Assembly (NCBI RefSeq): GCF_000308495.1 | Contig: NZ_BAFU01000021.1 | Span: 1 to 55,651 of the forward strand | Direction: 5' to 3' | Length of the DNA stretch: 55,651 bases | DNA from: Nocardia brevicatena NBRC 12119 | Lineage (GTDB): Bacteria; Actinomycetota; Actinomycetes; Mycobacteriales; Mycobacteriaceae | Shown here: positions 31,775-41,840 of the stretch, piece by piece | Layout: the number at the start of each line of letters is the position of its first letter | How positions within the stretch are numbered: the stretch's first letter is position 1 | Notes under the pieces: model-generated | What the model saw: only the letters and a program-made list of their open reading frames with translations | What the model was told of the DNA's origin: nothing | Databases searched by the model: none | Position numbers and translations under genes: made by a program

Positions 31775-32275
31775 GTGCGGGCGAAAGTTCTGAGGATTCT
31801 CTCGGCGTTGGGCGCCGCGGTGGTGGCGATTGCCGTCGCCGTGTTGAGCGCCCAGAGCGGGGACGAGGCGAGCGTCTTTTCTGCCGCCGAATCGATAACG
31901 GGGACGTCGAACGTGTCCACGGTCGGGAGTGCGAAACCGGCACCGGGCATGGTGACAACGGCGACCGATGCCGCGGTCGTCCCCAAGGTCGCCGGTGTAC
32001 CGGAGCGGGCATACCGCACCCTGGAGGAGATCGATGCGGGCCGTTGGCCGGATTCTGCGAACGCGCCCGGCACCAAGGGCGGTGAGCGTTTCGGGAACCG
32101 GGAAGGCCGGCTGCCCGATACCGATTCCGTGGGTCGGACGGTCACCTACCGTGAATGGGACGTGAACCCCAAGCGGCCCGGCCGGTCCCGTGACGCCGAG
32201 CGCATCGTCACCGGCAGTGACGGTTCGGCCTGGTACACCGGCGACCACTACGAGACCTTCACGAGGATGCGCTGA
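31775..32275 (+). CDS. Exported guanyl-specific ribonuclease (RNase Sa/barnase family)
   Basis: GTG 31775 behind GGAAGGGG; 166 residues. An N-terminal membrane/signal segment (ILSALGAAVVAIAVAVLSAQ) and a Ser/Thr/Ala linker precede the catalytic domain: VPERAYRTLEEIDAGRWPDS, GTKGGERFGNREGRLPD, YREWDVNPKRPGRSRDAERI and WYTGDHYETFTRMR. By alignment to RNase Sa the catalytic residues are Glu127, Arg143 and His158. It should cut RNA after guanosine outside the cell. Its stop overlaps the start of a barstar-like gene, so enzyme and inhibitor are made together. Confidence 0.9.
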   Translation: MRAKVLRILSALGAAVVAIAVAVLSAQSGDEASVFSAAESITGTSNVSTVGSAKPAPGMVTTATDAAVVPKVAGVPERAYRTLEEIDAGRWPDSANAPGTKGGERFGNREGRLPDTDSVGRTVTYREWDVNPKRPGRSRDAERIVTGSDGSAWYTGDHYETFTRMR

Positions 32276-32814
32276 TGCCCGAATCCGTTCCGCTCGCCCG
32301 CTTTCTGACCCGTCCCGGGCATACCGAGACCGACGAGCCCGTCGCGGCGAAGGTGAATGCGAACGCCGGTGCCGAAGTGGAAGGTGCGCCGAGTCGCACC
32401 GGCGAACCCGTTCTCGGTGCGGTCACGGCGGATGCCGCCGAATTCAGCGGGGTGCGATACCAGGCCCCGTCCGGATATCAGGTGCGGGAACTACGCGGTG
32501 ATCGGATGCGCACCGTGGCGGGACTGTTCGACGAGTTCGCGGCGGCGCTGCAATTTCCGTACTACTTCGGTGCGAACAAGGACGCGTTCGACGACTGTCT
32601 GCGTGATCTGGACGATTTCCTCGGCCCCGCACCCGGCTATGTCGTGGTGATCCGGGACGCCGACCAGGTGTTGGCCGAGACCCCCGACGAACGGCAGTGG
32701 CTCGGTGCCGCACTGCGCGAATGCGCGCGGTTCTGGTCCGGGCAGGACGTCGCGTTCCGGGTCGTGCTGCAGGGCAACCCGGAAGGGCTGCCCGCCGTCG
32801 CGGTGGTTCTGTAG
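32275..32814 (+). CDS. Barstar-family ribonuclease inhibitor with N-terminal extension
   Basis: ATG 32275 overlaps the RNase stop by one base (TGATG); 179 residues. The C-terminal 110 residues are barstar: MRTVAGLFDEFAAALQFPYY, FGANKDAFDDCLRDLDDFLG, YVVVIRDADQVLAETPDERQ. The acidic second helix that plugs the RNase active site is clear. The first 65 residues are an extension not found in barstar itself. The product protects the cytoplasm from unexported RNase. A secreted RNase with its immunity protein can act as an intercellular weapon. Confidence 0.9.
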   Translation: MPESVPLARFLTRPGHTETDEPVAAKVNANAGAEVEGAPSRTGEPVLGAVTADAAEFSGVRYQAPSGYQVRELRGDRMRTVAGLFDEFAAALQFPYYFGANKDAFDDCLRDLDDFLGPAPGYVVVIRDADQVLAETPDERQWLGAALRECARFWSGQDVAFRVVLQGNPEGLPAVAVVL

Positions 32815-32862
32815 TACATACGGCCATGTCCGTCCGGGCCGGCCGCGAGGGCTGTGGCGTGT

Positions 32863-33498
32863 TCAGTCGAGGCGGCCGGCCAGGTCCTCGCCGAGTAGTA
32901 CGAAGACGTCGGTTGTGTATTCGATCAGTTGGTCGCGATCGATGGGCAGGTCGCCGCGCAGCCAGCCGGTGAGGGTTTGGACCAGGCCGCCCACCAGGTA
33001 GGTGGCGCGGAAATCGATCGCCGGGTCCGGCTCGGGATCGGTGATTCCGTAGAACACGATGCCCTCGGTGGCGACCATCCGCGCGAAGGTGCGGGTGGTT
33101 TCGGTGGTTCGTGCCCGCAGTTCGGGTGTCGCCATGGAGGCCACCAGCGCCACCTCGGCCTTACGGGGATCGTCGGTGAGCACGTGGACACCGGCGGTTA
33201 TGGCGGCGTGGGCCTTGGCCCGGGTATCGGCGGGAGCGGCCTCGAGGGCGGTGAGGATGGCGGCGGCGAGCTCGGCCGCGATGCCCTCGAGCAGTGCCGT
33301 GAGCACCTCGTCGCGGCTGCCGAAGCTCTCGTAGTAGTAGCGCTCGTTGAGTCCGGCGCGAGTGCACATCCCGGAGACGGTGAGTTTGGCCAGGCCCTGG
33401 GTGCCGATGATCTCCAGCGCCGCCTCCAACAGCGCGGCCCGCCGCTGCGCTCGTCGCTGCTGGGCGGAGACTCCGCCATACGTTCGCTGCGCTGTCAC
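32863..33498 (-). CDS. TetR-family transcriptional regulator
   Basis: 211 residues. The DNA-binding domain is canonical: RRAALLEAALEIIGTQGLAK, LTVSGMCTRAGLNERYYYES and FGSRDEVLTALLEGIAAEL. The ligand domain is helical with no close family match. It is divergent from the DUF2236 gene; CCAGA/TCTGG dyads in the spacer are its likely operator. Confidence 0.9.
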   Translation of the reverse strand: MTAQRTYGGVSAQQRRAQRRAALLEAALEIIGTQGLAKLTVSGMCTRAGLNERYYYESFGSRDEVLTALLEGIAAELAAAILTALEAAPADTRAKAHAAITAGVHVLTDDPRKAEVALVASMATPELRARTTETTRTFARMVATEGIVFYGITDPEPDPAIDFRATYLVGGLVQTLTGWLRGDLPIDRDQLIEYTTDVFVLLGEDLAGRLD

Positions 33499-33583
33499 CT
33501 CTCCGATTCTGGCAGGTGTCGTTTCGGAGCCGGACGGTATGCCGTTGTGCTGGGATTTCGTCGAATTCGGGCAGTAGTTGTTG

Positions 33584-33601
33584 CCAGAATTCGAAATCTG
33601 G
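33584..33601. promoter_or_regulatory. TetR operator candidate
   Basis: CCAGAATTCGAAATCTGG is an 18-bp dyad with two central mismatched positions around TTCGAA. CCAGA-like half sites recur on both sides (33508-33516 as TTCTGGCA and 33614-33618). It lies between the TetR gene and the oxygenase gene. Confidence 0.5.
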
Positions 33602-33650
33602 TGGATGCTATTGCCAGATGCTCGACGAGGAGCTCGACCAGGAGGCTGCC

Positions 33651-34598
33651 ATGGCCGTGCCCACTGCCGACACCGGCTACTTCACCGATGACTCGATGAT
33701 TCGACGGGTTATGCGCAAACGCGCCGTCGGTCTCACCTACGGGCTGCGGGCACTGGTGATCGGTGCGGTCCATCCCCTGCTGTACGTCGGCACCGCCGAG
33801 AGCACCCAACACCGCACCATGCCCTACACCCGGCTGGCGCTCACCGGGAAACTGTTCGAGGCCGTGTTCTTCGGCACCCGAGAGGAAGCCGACCGGGCCC
33901 TCGCCTTCACCGGGAAGAAGCACGCCCGGGTGGCCGGCGCGCTCCCCGAGGACGCGGGCGACAAGCATCCGGCCGGGACCGCCTACTCGGCCTACGATCC
34001 GCATCTGATGTTCATGACCATGGCGTTCACCTTCGAATCCGCCGAGGTCATGCACGACCTGCTGGTGCGCCGGCTCGGCGACGGCGAGCGCGAGGACCTG
34101 TACCAGGACTATGTGCGCTGGGGTGAGCTGTTCGGAATGCCGCGCGAGGCGGCGCCGGCCGACTACCCGGCCTTCCGCCGGTACTACGACGACTACCTGA
34201 CCTCCGACGAGGTGTACCTCACCGACGAGGCCCGCCGGGTCGGCCAGTACCTGGCCGGACAGCAGGTTCCATACCCACCGCCGGTGCCGCTGCGCCAGGC
34301 GGAGACCGCGTTCTTCCTACTCGTCCAGGGCAGTCTGCCGCCGCGGATACGGCGGATGTACGACATCCGCTGGGGGATCGCCGAGGAAATGACCCACCGC
34401 ACCCTGACCCACGCGGTACGCACCGCCCACGGTGTGCCGTCGTGGCTGGTAATGCCCCGGATACGCACCGCCCTGAACGGGCCGAGCGCCCCGGTGTACC
34501 GGATCATCACCAAACGGGAGCAGGATCTCGTCCGACGCGGCCTGCCGAGCATGCCGGGTATCGATCCGCGCAATTGGGCGGAGCGAAATTCCGCTTGA
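33651..34598 (+). CDS. DUF2236 (MpaB/rubber-oxygenase-like) protein
   Basis: The chosen start is ATG 33651, with AGGAGG five bases upstream; the frame extends further. 315 residues, helical: GLTYGLRALVIGAVHPLLYV, the STQHRTMPYTRLALTGKLFE segment, SAYDPHLMFMTMAFTFESAE (HDP/DPH-like haem-proximal motif) and YDIRWGIAEEMTHRTLTHAV. DUF2236 proteins include haem-dependent latex-clearing and mycophenolate-type oxygenases. Substrate unknown. Probably repressed by the divergent TetR. Confidence 0.85.
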   Translation: MAVPTADTGYFTDDSMIRRVMRKRAVGLTYGLRALVIGAVHPLLYVGTAESTQHRTMPYTRLALTGKLFEAVFFGTREEADRALAFTGKKHARVAGALPEDAGDKHPAGTAYSAYDPHLMFMTMAFTFESAEVMHDLLVRRLGDGEREDLYQDYVRWGELFGMPREAAPADYPAFRRYYDDYLTSDEVYLTDEARRVGQYLAGQQVPYPPPVPLRQAETAFFLLVQGSLPPRIRRMYDIRWGIAEEMTHRTLTHAVRTAHGVPSWLVMPRIRTALNGPSAPVYRIITKREQDLVRRGLPSMPGIDPRNWAERNSA

Positions 34599-35654
<1,056 letters not shown>

Positions 35655-35686
35655 CCCGGTCGCGAGCCGGCGGCCGAGCGAGGCGA

Positions 35687-35789
35687 CAGCGAAGCCGCCC
35701 ATCGGACACGGCGGCGCAGCGTCAGGCCCGGAGGCGGTAGCGCAGTGTGACCACGAAGGGGCAGCGAAGCCGCCCATCGGACACAGCGG
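35687..35789 (+). repeat. Tandem-like 28-bp direct repeat after trpS
   Basis: CAGCGAAGCCGCCCATCGGA followed by CAC(G/A)GCGG occurs at 35687-35714 and 35762-35789 with one mismatch. The 47 bases between contain one copy of the dispersed GGCGGTAGCG repeat. No gene is in this stretch. Confidence 0.7.
35725..35773 (+). repeat. Dispersed intergenic repeat, copy A
   Basis: Core GGCGGTAGCGCAGTGTGACC followed by ACGAAGGGGCAGCGAAGCCG. Two relatives lie on the minus strand at 41792-41840 and 55261-55310. All three sit at gene ends or between genes. Confidence 0.6.
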
Positions 35790-35801
35790 AGGGCAGGGCT
35801 G

Positions 35802-36827
35802 GTGCAGGCGATCGACAATATCAAAGCCACGGTGGAGCGTCAGGTCCAGCAGCGGCCGTGGCTCGACCATCTGGTGCGTACGGCAGGCAGATACCAGCGG
35901 CAGCGCGGTGATCACTACGCGGCGGGAATCACGTATTTCACTGTGCTGTCGCTGTTCCCGCTGCTCATGGTCGCGTTCGCCGTGGCCGGTTTCGTCCTGG
36001 CCGGTAATGCGGAGCTGCTGAGGGAATTGCAGGACCGGGTGGTGGACAATATCCCGGGTGAAATGGGTGGTCAGCTCAACGACCTGATCGATCAGGCCGT
36101 CAGCTCGCGCGCCACGGTGGGTGTTCTCGGTCTGCTCACCGGCCTGTACTCCGGCCTGGGCTGGATGGCGAACCTGCGTGCGGCACTGACCGAACAGTGG
36201 GAACAGCAGAGAGATGACGGCAGCTGGTGGCGCACCAAACTCTCCGATTTGGGGGCGCTGATCGGACTCGGGCTGGCGTTCGTCGTCTCGCTGGGATTAT
36301 CGGCGGTCGCGTCGAGCGGGGTCGGCCGGCGGCTGCTCGAACTCGCCGGGCTCGCGGAGATGCCCGGGGCCCGGCTGGTGCTGTGGGTGCTGTCCACGGC
36401 GCTGGCGCTGCTGGCCTCATGGGCGGTATTCGTATGGATCATCGCGCGTCTGCCACGGGAACCGGTCACCCTGTCCAGCGCGGTGCGGGCCGCGGCTCTC
36501 GCGGCGGTGGCGTTCGAGGTGTTCAAGATGGTGGCCTCGATCTACCTGCAGTTGGTACTGAACTCACCGGCGGGCGCCGCATTCGGTTCGGTCATCGGCA
36601 TCATGGTGTTCAGCTACGTGGTGTATCGGATCATCCTGTTCGCGACCGCGTGGGCGGCGACCACCCGAGAGAACGAGCAGCTTGCGCCGGCTCCCGTCCC
36701 CGGCCCGGCGATCATCCGACCGCGGGTGGCGCCGCCCGCCGGGATATCCCGCGCAGGTGTGGCGGCCTTGTTCGGGGTGGGACTTGTTGCTGCGCTGGGG
36801 CTCAGCCGATTGCGACGTGATCGCTAG
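35802..36827 (+). CDS. yhjD: YihY/YhjD-family inner membrane protein
   Basis: 341 residues starting at GTG 35802. About six membrane spans; the family core YAAGITYFTVLSLFPLLMVA, YSGLGWMANLRAALTEQWEQ, and SAVRAAALAAVAFEVFKMVA, GSVIGIMVFSYVVYRIILFA are present. This family has been mis-called ribonuclease BN; YhjD members are linked to lipid or LPS export. Neighbour of trpS, as in mycobacteria. Confidence 0.85.
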   Translation: MQAIDNIKATVERQVQQRPWLDHLVRTAGRYQRQRGDHYAAGITYFTVLSLFPLLMVAFAVAGFVLAGNAELLRELQDRVVDNIPGEMGGQLNDLIDQAVSSRATVGVLGLLTGLYSGLGWMANLRAALTEQWEQQRDDGSWWRTKLSDLGALIGLGLAFVVSLGLSAVASSGVGRRLLELAGLAEMPGARLVLWVLSTALALLASWAVFVWIIARLPREPVTLSSAVRAAALAAVAFEVFKMVASIYLQLVLNSPAGAAFGSVIGIMVFSYVVYRIILFATAWAATTRENEQLAPAPVPGPAIIRPRVAPPAGISRAGVAALFGVGLVAALGLSRLRRDR

Positions 36828-36913
36828 GCCGAAAAACCACCGAGATCCCCCAGCGCGGTGAGCGACCGCTCGGCCCGGAAATCTCTGTCGGTGCACCTGG
36901 TACGAGGAGATGT

Positions 36914-37432
36914 TCAGGGCGTCGAGGAAGGTTCGTTCGCCGGCGCGGATCCTCGGCCGCTCGAACCGGAATGGGCCTCGAGGGTGCTGTGGCACGCGGC
37001 GCGATACGGCAGTACGAACATGTACAGCCCGGAGAACAAGAGTAGGGCGAGCGGGAGCAAGGGCAGGTAGGACACCCAGACGACGGGTTCCGGCAGAGCC
37101 AACGCGACGAAGGTCGCGAGGACGGTCACCGCGAAGACAGCGGCCGCCCAGCGGTGCAGTTGCCATATCCATCGTGCGGACGAGCGAGCCCGCGGCCCGG
37201 AGGTCCGGTGGGGTGGGAGATCCCCGGTTCGCCCGCCGCGCCGGGTCACGGCGAACGGCAGTACATATAGGTAGAGGCCGGAGAACAGAAGTACGGCGAG
37301 TGGGGGCAGCGGAAGATAGGACATCCAGACCGGCCCCTGTAGTGCCGAGGCGGCGATGGCGATGACGACGGTGGCCGTGAAAACCATGGCCACCACCCGG
37401 TGCGTCTGCCGAACCCGCTTGTTCCGGTTCAT
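36914..37432 (-). CDS. Membrane protein with an internal tandem duplication
   Basis: ATG 37432 with GGAGGAG six bases upstream; 172 residues, four membrane spans. Residues from QTHRVVAMVFTATVVIAIAA to LLFSGLYLYVLPFAVTRR and from QLHRWAAAVFAVTVLATFVA to LLFSGLYMFVLPYRAACH are two copies of one two-span unit about 80 residues apart. Each unit has a conserved H-R at the first helix and WxSYLPLxPLAxLLFSGLY. No known family was recognised. The conserved histidines in paired helices could bind haem or a metal, which is speculation. Confidence 0.7.
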   Translation of the reverse strand: MNRNKRVRQTHRVVAMVFTATVVIAIAASALQGPVWMSYLPLPPLAVLLFSGLYLYVLPFAVTRRGGRTGDLPPHRTSGPRARSSARWIWQLHRWAAAVFAVTVLATFVALALPEPVVWVSYLPLLPLALLLFSGLYMFVLPYRAACHSTLEAHSGSSGRGSAPANEPSSTP

Positions 37433-37604
37433 TGCGTTCTCCTCCGACATCGATCTCGCGTTTCCGGCGATCTGCCGCGCGAATGTCGATGACGACGCTA
37501 ATGACGGCCCTGTGACCAGCGCTTCTCGATTCCTGATCACTTGTTCCGCGGTCGGCCGCACTCGGAACCGAGGATTGAGCGCAGGGGCGGGACCGACCGG
37601 CGGG

Positions 37605-38897
37605 TCAGCGGCGGGTGCGGATGTGCCAGGTCCACAGCAGACCGGTGGGTATCAGTACCAGCGCGCCGATCATCGCCAGAATGCGCCACTGCTCTCGGTT
37701 GTCCCCGGTCGGCGGCTGTGCCAGATGACCGACCTTCTCCCCGGGTGGCGCGGCCAGAACCGCGGCGTCGGACTCGGTTTCCGGCTCGTCGCCGGGTAGT
37801 TCGCCGACCGATTTCGCCGGGTCGAGCGCGAAACCGTAGTCCAGCAGCCGGGCGGCCTGTTCCCACGGGCGAATCGGCAGCACATCGGCCTGCAACAGGG
37901 TGACCGCGAGCCGCCGGCCATCGCGTTCGGCCCCGGCGACGAACGTCTGGCGAGCGTCGTCGGTATAACCGGTCTTACCGCCGAGCGCGCCCGGATAGTT
38001 GTAGAGCAACTGGTTGTCGTTGCCGATCGAGAAGCCGGGATGGTCGGTATCGCCCGGAATGGTCGGATTCGGCGGGTAGCCGGGGAAATCGAGCTGCTCG
38101 GTGCCGATGATCTCGGCGAACAGCGGAATGGACATGGCCTCCCGGAACAGCAGCGACAGATCGTAGGCCGATGTGCTCATCCCGGGACCGTCCAACCCGG
38201 ACGGAGTGGCGGCGCGAGTATCGAAGGCGCGCAGGGTTTTCGCCAGGTCGTTCATTTTCGCCACGGCCGCGTCGTCGCCGCCGAACTGGGCGGCGATGGC
38301 ATGGGCCGCGTCGTTGCCGGATGTTATGAGCAGCGCCTGCAGCAACTGGCGGTTGGTGTAGCGCCCGCCGGGGCCGATACCGACCCGGGTGCCCTCCACA
38401 TCCGCGTCGGCCTGGGTGCCGACCACGACCTTGTCCAGGTCCAGGGTGCGAAATGTGAGGGTGGCAAGCAGCACCTTGATCGTGCTGGCGGGGCGGTAGC
38501 GGCCGTGCGGGTCCTTGGCCGCCACGACCGCGCCGGTGTCCAGATCCGACACCACCCAGGCGGTCGCCGAAATATCCGACGGTACCGGCGGCGCCCCCTC
38601 CGGTACCACGATTCCGCAGGTGGCGAGCCTTTCCCCGCCTACGGGCCGATCCGGCACCGGCAGCGGAGCCGGGGGCTTCTCACCCGGTTCGGGCACCTCC
38701 GACAGGTCGATCGGCGGCGGCGGTTGCGTTTTCTGCGGGCAGTGGGCGGTATCGGGTGTGGCGAACGGTGTCGACATGGGAGGCGGCTGGCTCGCCGCAG
38801 GTCCGCACAGCGTGATCGGTCCGACCGCCAGTGCGGCGGCGGTGAGCACCGGCCAGATTCGGCGCACGGTGCGATGGTGGAGCTCCCAGACGTTCAT
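37605..38897 (-). CDS. dacB: D-alanyl-D-alanine carboxypeptidase (PBP5-like, DacB1 type)
   Basis: 430 residues with a signal peptide ([20 protein letters not shown]), a Pro-rich linker, and a penicillin-binding peptidase S11 domain: SxxK Ser137/Lys140 in [19 protein letters not shown] 192-194 in [20 protein letters not shown] 307-309 in [19 protein letters not shown]-terminal membrane helix ([19 protein letters not shown]) anchors it. It trims the terminal D-Ala of peptidoglycan stem peptides. Position matches Rv3330 in M. tuberculosis by memory. Confidence 0.92.
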   Translation of the reverse strand: MNVWELHHRTVRRIWPVLTAAALAVGPITLCGPAASQPPPMSTPFATPDTAHCPQKTQPPPPIDLSEVPEPGEKPPAPLPVPDRPVGGERLATCGIVVPEGAPPVPSDISATAWVVSDLDTGAVVAAKDPHGRYRPASTIKVLLATLTFRTLDLDKVVVGTQADADVEGTRVGIGPGGRYTNRQLLQALLITSGNDAAHAIAAQFGGDDAAVAKMNDLAKTLRAFDTRAATPSGLDGPGMSTSAYDLSLLFREAMSIPLFAEIIGTEQLDFPGYPPNPTIPGDTDHPGFSIGNDNQLLYNYPGALGGKTGYTDDARQTFVAGAERDGRRLAVTLLQADVLPIRPWEQAARLLDYGFALDPAKSVGELPGDEPETESDAAVLAAPPGEKVGHLAQPPTGDNREQWRILAMIGALVLIPTGLLWTWHIRTRR

Positions 38898-39054
38898 CGG
38901 ATGAAGGGTAACGCGGATATCTCGTCTTTCAGAGCGGGCGCAACCGAGGTTGTAGGGGCGGGTGATGGATGCTGTACCAGTGTCCTGTTAACAGATCTGT
39001 TCACCCACGTCGAGACCGGACCGGCAGGCCGGCCCCGGGACTGACCTCGAAGAG

Positions 39055-41715
39055 ATGCGTAGTGACCGGATCGAAGTTAGGCTTATGGCCATGTATCGGA
39101 CACGAACCGGTACACGGCTGGCGGCTTCGGATATGTTCGTCGGCCGCGAGTCGGAAATCGAGAAGATCATTACCTTGCTGTTGGGCACGGCACGGTTGGT
39201 CACCTTGACAGGTCCGGGTGGGATCGGAAAAACACGACTGGCCGCGGAGGTCGTCTCTCGGTTTGGCAAAGCCGCCCGCACCTCGGTGTACTGGGTACGA
39301 CTGGTGCGATTGCCCGCAGGCGCGGATACCGTGGCGGTGGAACTGGAAGTCGCGCGATCGGTTCTCGACGCCGACTCGTCCGTACGACCGACTGTGGACG
39401 AACTACTCGACAAGCTGACCTGCGCCGATGAACGGGGCAAGGCTCCGCGCACCATAGTGGCGATGGACAACTGTGAGCACGTACTGGAGAGTGTGGCTCA
39501 GGTCTGTGCCGAGTTGCTGGATGCGGTGCCAGGACTGGTCATCCTGGCGACCAGCCGTGAACCGATCGGCTGGATGGACGAGTTTCTGTTCCCGGTCCCT
39601 CCGTTGACACAGGAGCAGGGCTTGACCCTGTTCCGGGCACGCGCCGAACTCGCAGGTCGGCCGCTGACAGATACCGACCAGATCGCGATGGCCCGCGTGG
39701 TATGCCATCATGTGCACAACCATCCCCTGTTCATCCGTCTGGCGGCCGCGCGACTATTGCGTCAACCTCTGGCGGTGCTTCTTCGAGAACTCAGCGGCGA
39801 GGCGAGCGATGAGCGTTTGCAGTGGTCGCACGGGCCCAGGTTCGGCACGGAGACACGCCACCGCGGGGTCGGCGACGTCATCGCCTGGTCCTATGAGCTG
39901 TGCACCGACAAGGAACGCCTGCTTCTGGACCGCATGTCGGTATTCGCCGCCGGTTACGACACCAACCCCGACGACGATACCGCCGGGTCCGTCCTCGATG
40001 TGGGAGCTGAACTGGAAGCCGTCGAAGCCGTCTGCTGCGACGAGCGGACGGCCGATGACGGCGAGAAGCTCATACACGAGAGCGAGGGGATAGGGGGGCT
40101 GGCGCGAGAGGAGATCAAATATCTGCTCGAGCGTCTGGTGGACCAATCCTTGGTCATCGCTCACATCACTCCGATAACGGTGCGGTACTCCCTTTTGGAA
40201 AGTATTCGCATATTCGCCCGACAACGACTGCAATCACGCTCTACCGATGAGACGGACGAACCGGCACGAGTGGCCAGAAGGCACCGAGAATACTACCGAA
40301 ACAAGTTGGCTCAGGAGCGCGGTGATTGGTTCTGTCCTGTGGAGTACGACTCGGTGGGTTGGGCCCGCGCCGCGTTGGACAACCTCTTGGTTGCGATTGA
40401 GACAAGTCTCACGACACCAGGCCAGGCCGCGCTCGGCTTGGAGATCTCGATGAGCCTGATCACCCTACGAGGGTTCATGTTCCCCGGCTCCATGTGGGAG
40501 ATGCGTCAACGGACCGAGCGGGCTTTGTCGGCGACCCGCTCTCTGAGTCCACAGCCTGTCGAGCTCCAGATGACGGCCATGGCGCTCATCGGGTGGGCGG
40601 CGTTGTGCCAAGGTGAGCACGAGGACGCCGAGCGCATGCTCGAGGCCTGTATCGATATCTGTATCGATGATCCGCAGACCAAGCAAACCTGGCGGCAGAC
40701 CGCGAACGCCTCCGATCTGCCCGTGTCCGTGGCGCTGGTGTGGGGCATGGAACTGCTTCAGGTTCATCGAGACCCGAGGGCAATCGAAGTGTTGGGATGC
40801 GCCCGCAAAAGGTTCGAGGAACTCGGAGGCCGCCGCAGTGCGATTATGTCGGCTCAGTGGGAGTCGTATGCGGTCAGTTTGCTCGGAACGAAACAGCAAG
40901 CGTTGGACATAGCGCAACGTCATCTCGAGCGCACCAATGCTTCCGGGGTGCGCTGGATGAAGTACTGGGGCGGGTTGGCGTGGGCGTTCGCGCTGGCCAT
41001 GCACGGCGATCCCACCCAGGCCCTGGCCGGAGAGCGGGCCACATTGTCCTACTACCTGGAAATAGGCGACCAATGGGGTGCGCTTTTGGCGGTCCAGTTT
41101 CGGAGCTGGTCATTGGCGCGGATCATCACCAATCTGATCGCGGACGGGCATACCGATCGAGCCCGGCTTTGCACACTCGCCAAGGAAACCGCTCAACTGA
41201 TCGGCGGGGCCGAAACCCTTCGTAGGGAGCTGGGTGCCGAGGTGGCGGTAAGCGGGCCCTTCGGTGATGAGACGGCCAAGGCCATCGACGTGGCCCGCGG
41301 TGTGCTGGGCGCTGAAGCATACGCCGCGGTCGAAAGGCAGGGCTCATTGTTGCGTCCGGAATCGAACGAGGTGCAGCGACTGGCACTGGGCACGTTGTCG
41401 CTGGAGAAGATGGCGGCCGGTCACCCGGCCCACACCGCCGCCCCGTCGCATTGGAGCCAGTTGTCAACAGCTGAGCAAGAGGTCGCGATCCTGGCGGCCT
41501 CGGGATGGACGAACGCCGCGATAGCCCTTCGTCGAGGAAGCTCTTGCCGGACCGTCGACGCGCAGATCGCCGCAGTCCTTCGTAAACTGGCGATCACCTC
41601 ACGCAAGGACATCATCGCATTCGTCCCCAAACACCAGACCGGCCGAATCCGCGCCGAAATATCGAAACGACCTCATCTCGGCCGTGGACGACGAGAATCT
41701 CAACAGCTTCGTTGA
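39055..41715 (+). CDS. Large ATPase LuxR-type transcriptional regulator
   Basis: 886 residues from ATG 39055 (ATG 39085 is also possible). AAA/NB-ARC-like ATPase at the N-terminus: Walker A GPGGIGKT at 53-60 and Walker B in RTIVAMDNCEHVLESVAQVC, then TSREP sensor and a winged helix. Helical TPR-like repeats fill the middle. The C-terminus is a LuxR/GerE helix-turn-helix: LSTAEQEVAILAASGWTNAA, RRGSSCRTVDAQIAAVLRKL. Signalling STANDs of this build sense a ligand and activate adjacent or distant genes. The target is unknown; phhA downstream is convergent. Confidence 0.85.
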   Translation: MRSDRIEVRLMAMYRTRTGTRLAASDMFVGRESEIEKIITLLLGTARLVTLTGPGGIGKTRLAAEVVSRFGKAARTSVYWVRLVRLPAGADTVAVELEVARSVLDADSSVRPTVDELLDKLTCADERGKAPRTIVAMDNCEHVLESVAQVCAELLDAVPGLVILATSREPIGWMDEFLFPVPPLTQEQGLTLFRARAELAGRPLTDTDQIAMARVVCHHVHNHPLFIRLAAARLLRQPLAVLLRELSGEASDERLQWSHGPRFGTETRHRGVGDVIAWSYELCTDKERLLLDRMSVFAAGYDTNPDDDTAGSVLDVGAELEAVEAVCCDERTADDGEKLIHESEGIGGLAREEIKYLLERLVDQSLVIAHITPITVRYSLLESIRIFARQRLQSRSTDETDEPARVARRHREYYRNKLAQERGDWFCPVEYDSVGWARAALDNLLVAIETSLTTPGQAALGLEISMSLITLRGFMFPGSMWEMRQRTERALSATRSLSPQPVELQMTAMALIGWAALCQGEHEDAERMLEACIDICIDDPQTKQTWRQTANASDLPVSVALVWGMELLQVHRDPRAIEVLGCARKRFEELGGRRSAIMSAQWESYAVSLLGTKQQALDIAQRHLERTNASGVRWMKYWGGLAWAFALAMHGDPTQALAGERATLSYYLEIGDQWGALLAVQFRSWSLARIITNLIADGHTDRARLCTLAKETAQLIGGAETLRRELGAEVAVSGPFGDETAKAIDVARGVLGAEAYAAVERQGSLLRPESNEVQRLALGTLSLEKMAAGHPAHTAAPSHWSQLSTAEQEVAILAASGWTNAAIALRRGSSCRTVDAQIAAVLRKLAITSRKDIIAFVPKHQTGRIRAEISKRPHLGRGRRESQQLR

Positions 41716-41791
41716 ATCCACGGTGCCTGAAGATTTCGGACAGCCGCTGATGGACAACGACTCGATGTCGATGCCCGGCCGCTGTGTCGTT

Positions 41792-41840
41792 GGCGGTTCA
41801 CTGCCCCTGCGTGGTCACGCTGCGCTACCGCCTTCGAGGC
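41792..41840 (-). repeat. Dispersed intergenic repeat, copy B
   Basis: Read on the minus strand: GGCGGTAGCGCAGCGTGACC then ACGCAGGGGCAGTGAACCG. It covers the last codons and stop of the phenylalanine hydroxylase gene. Confidence 0.6.
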
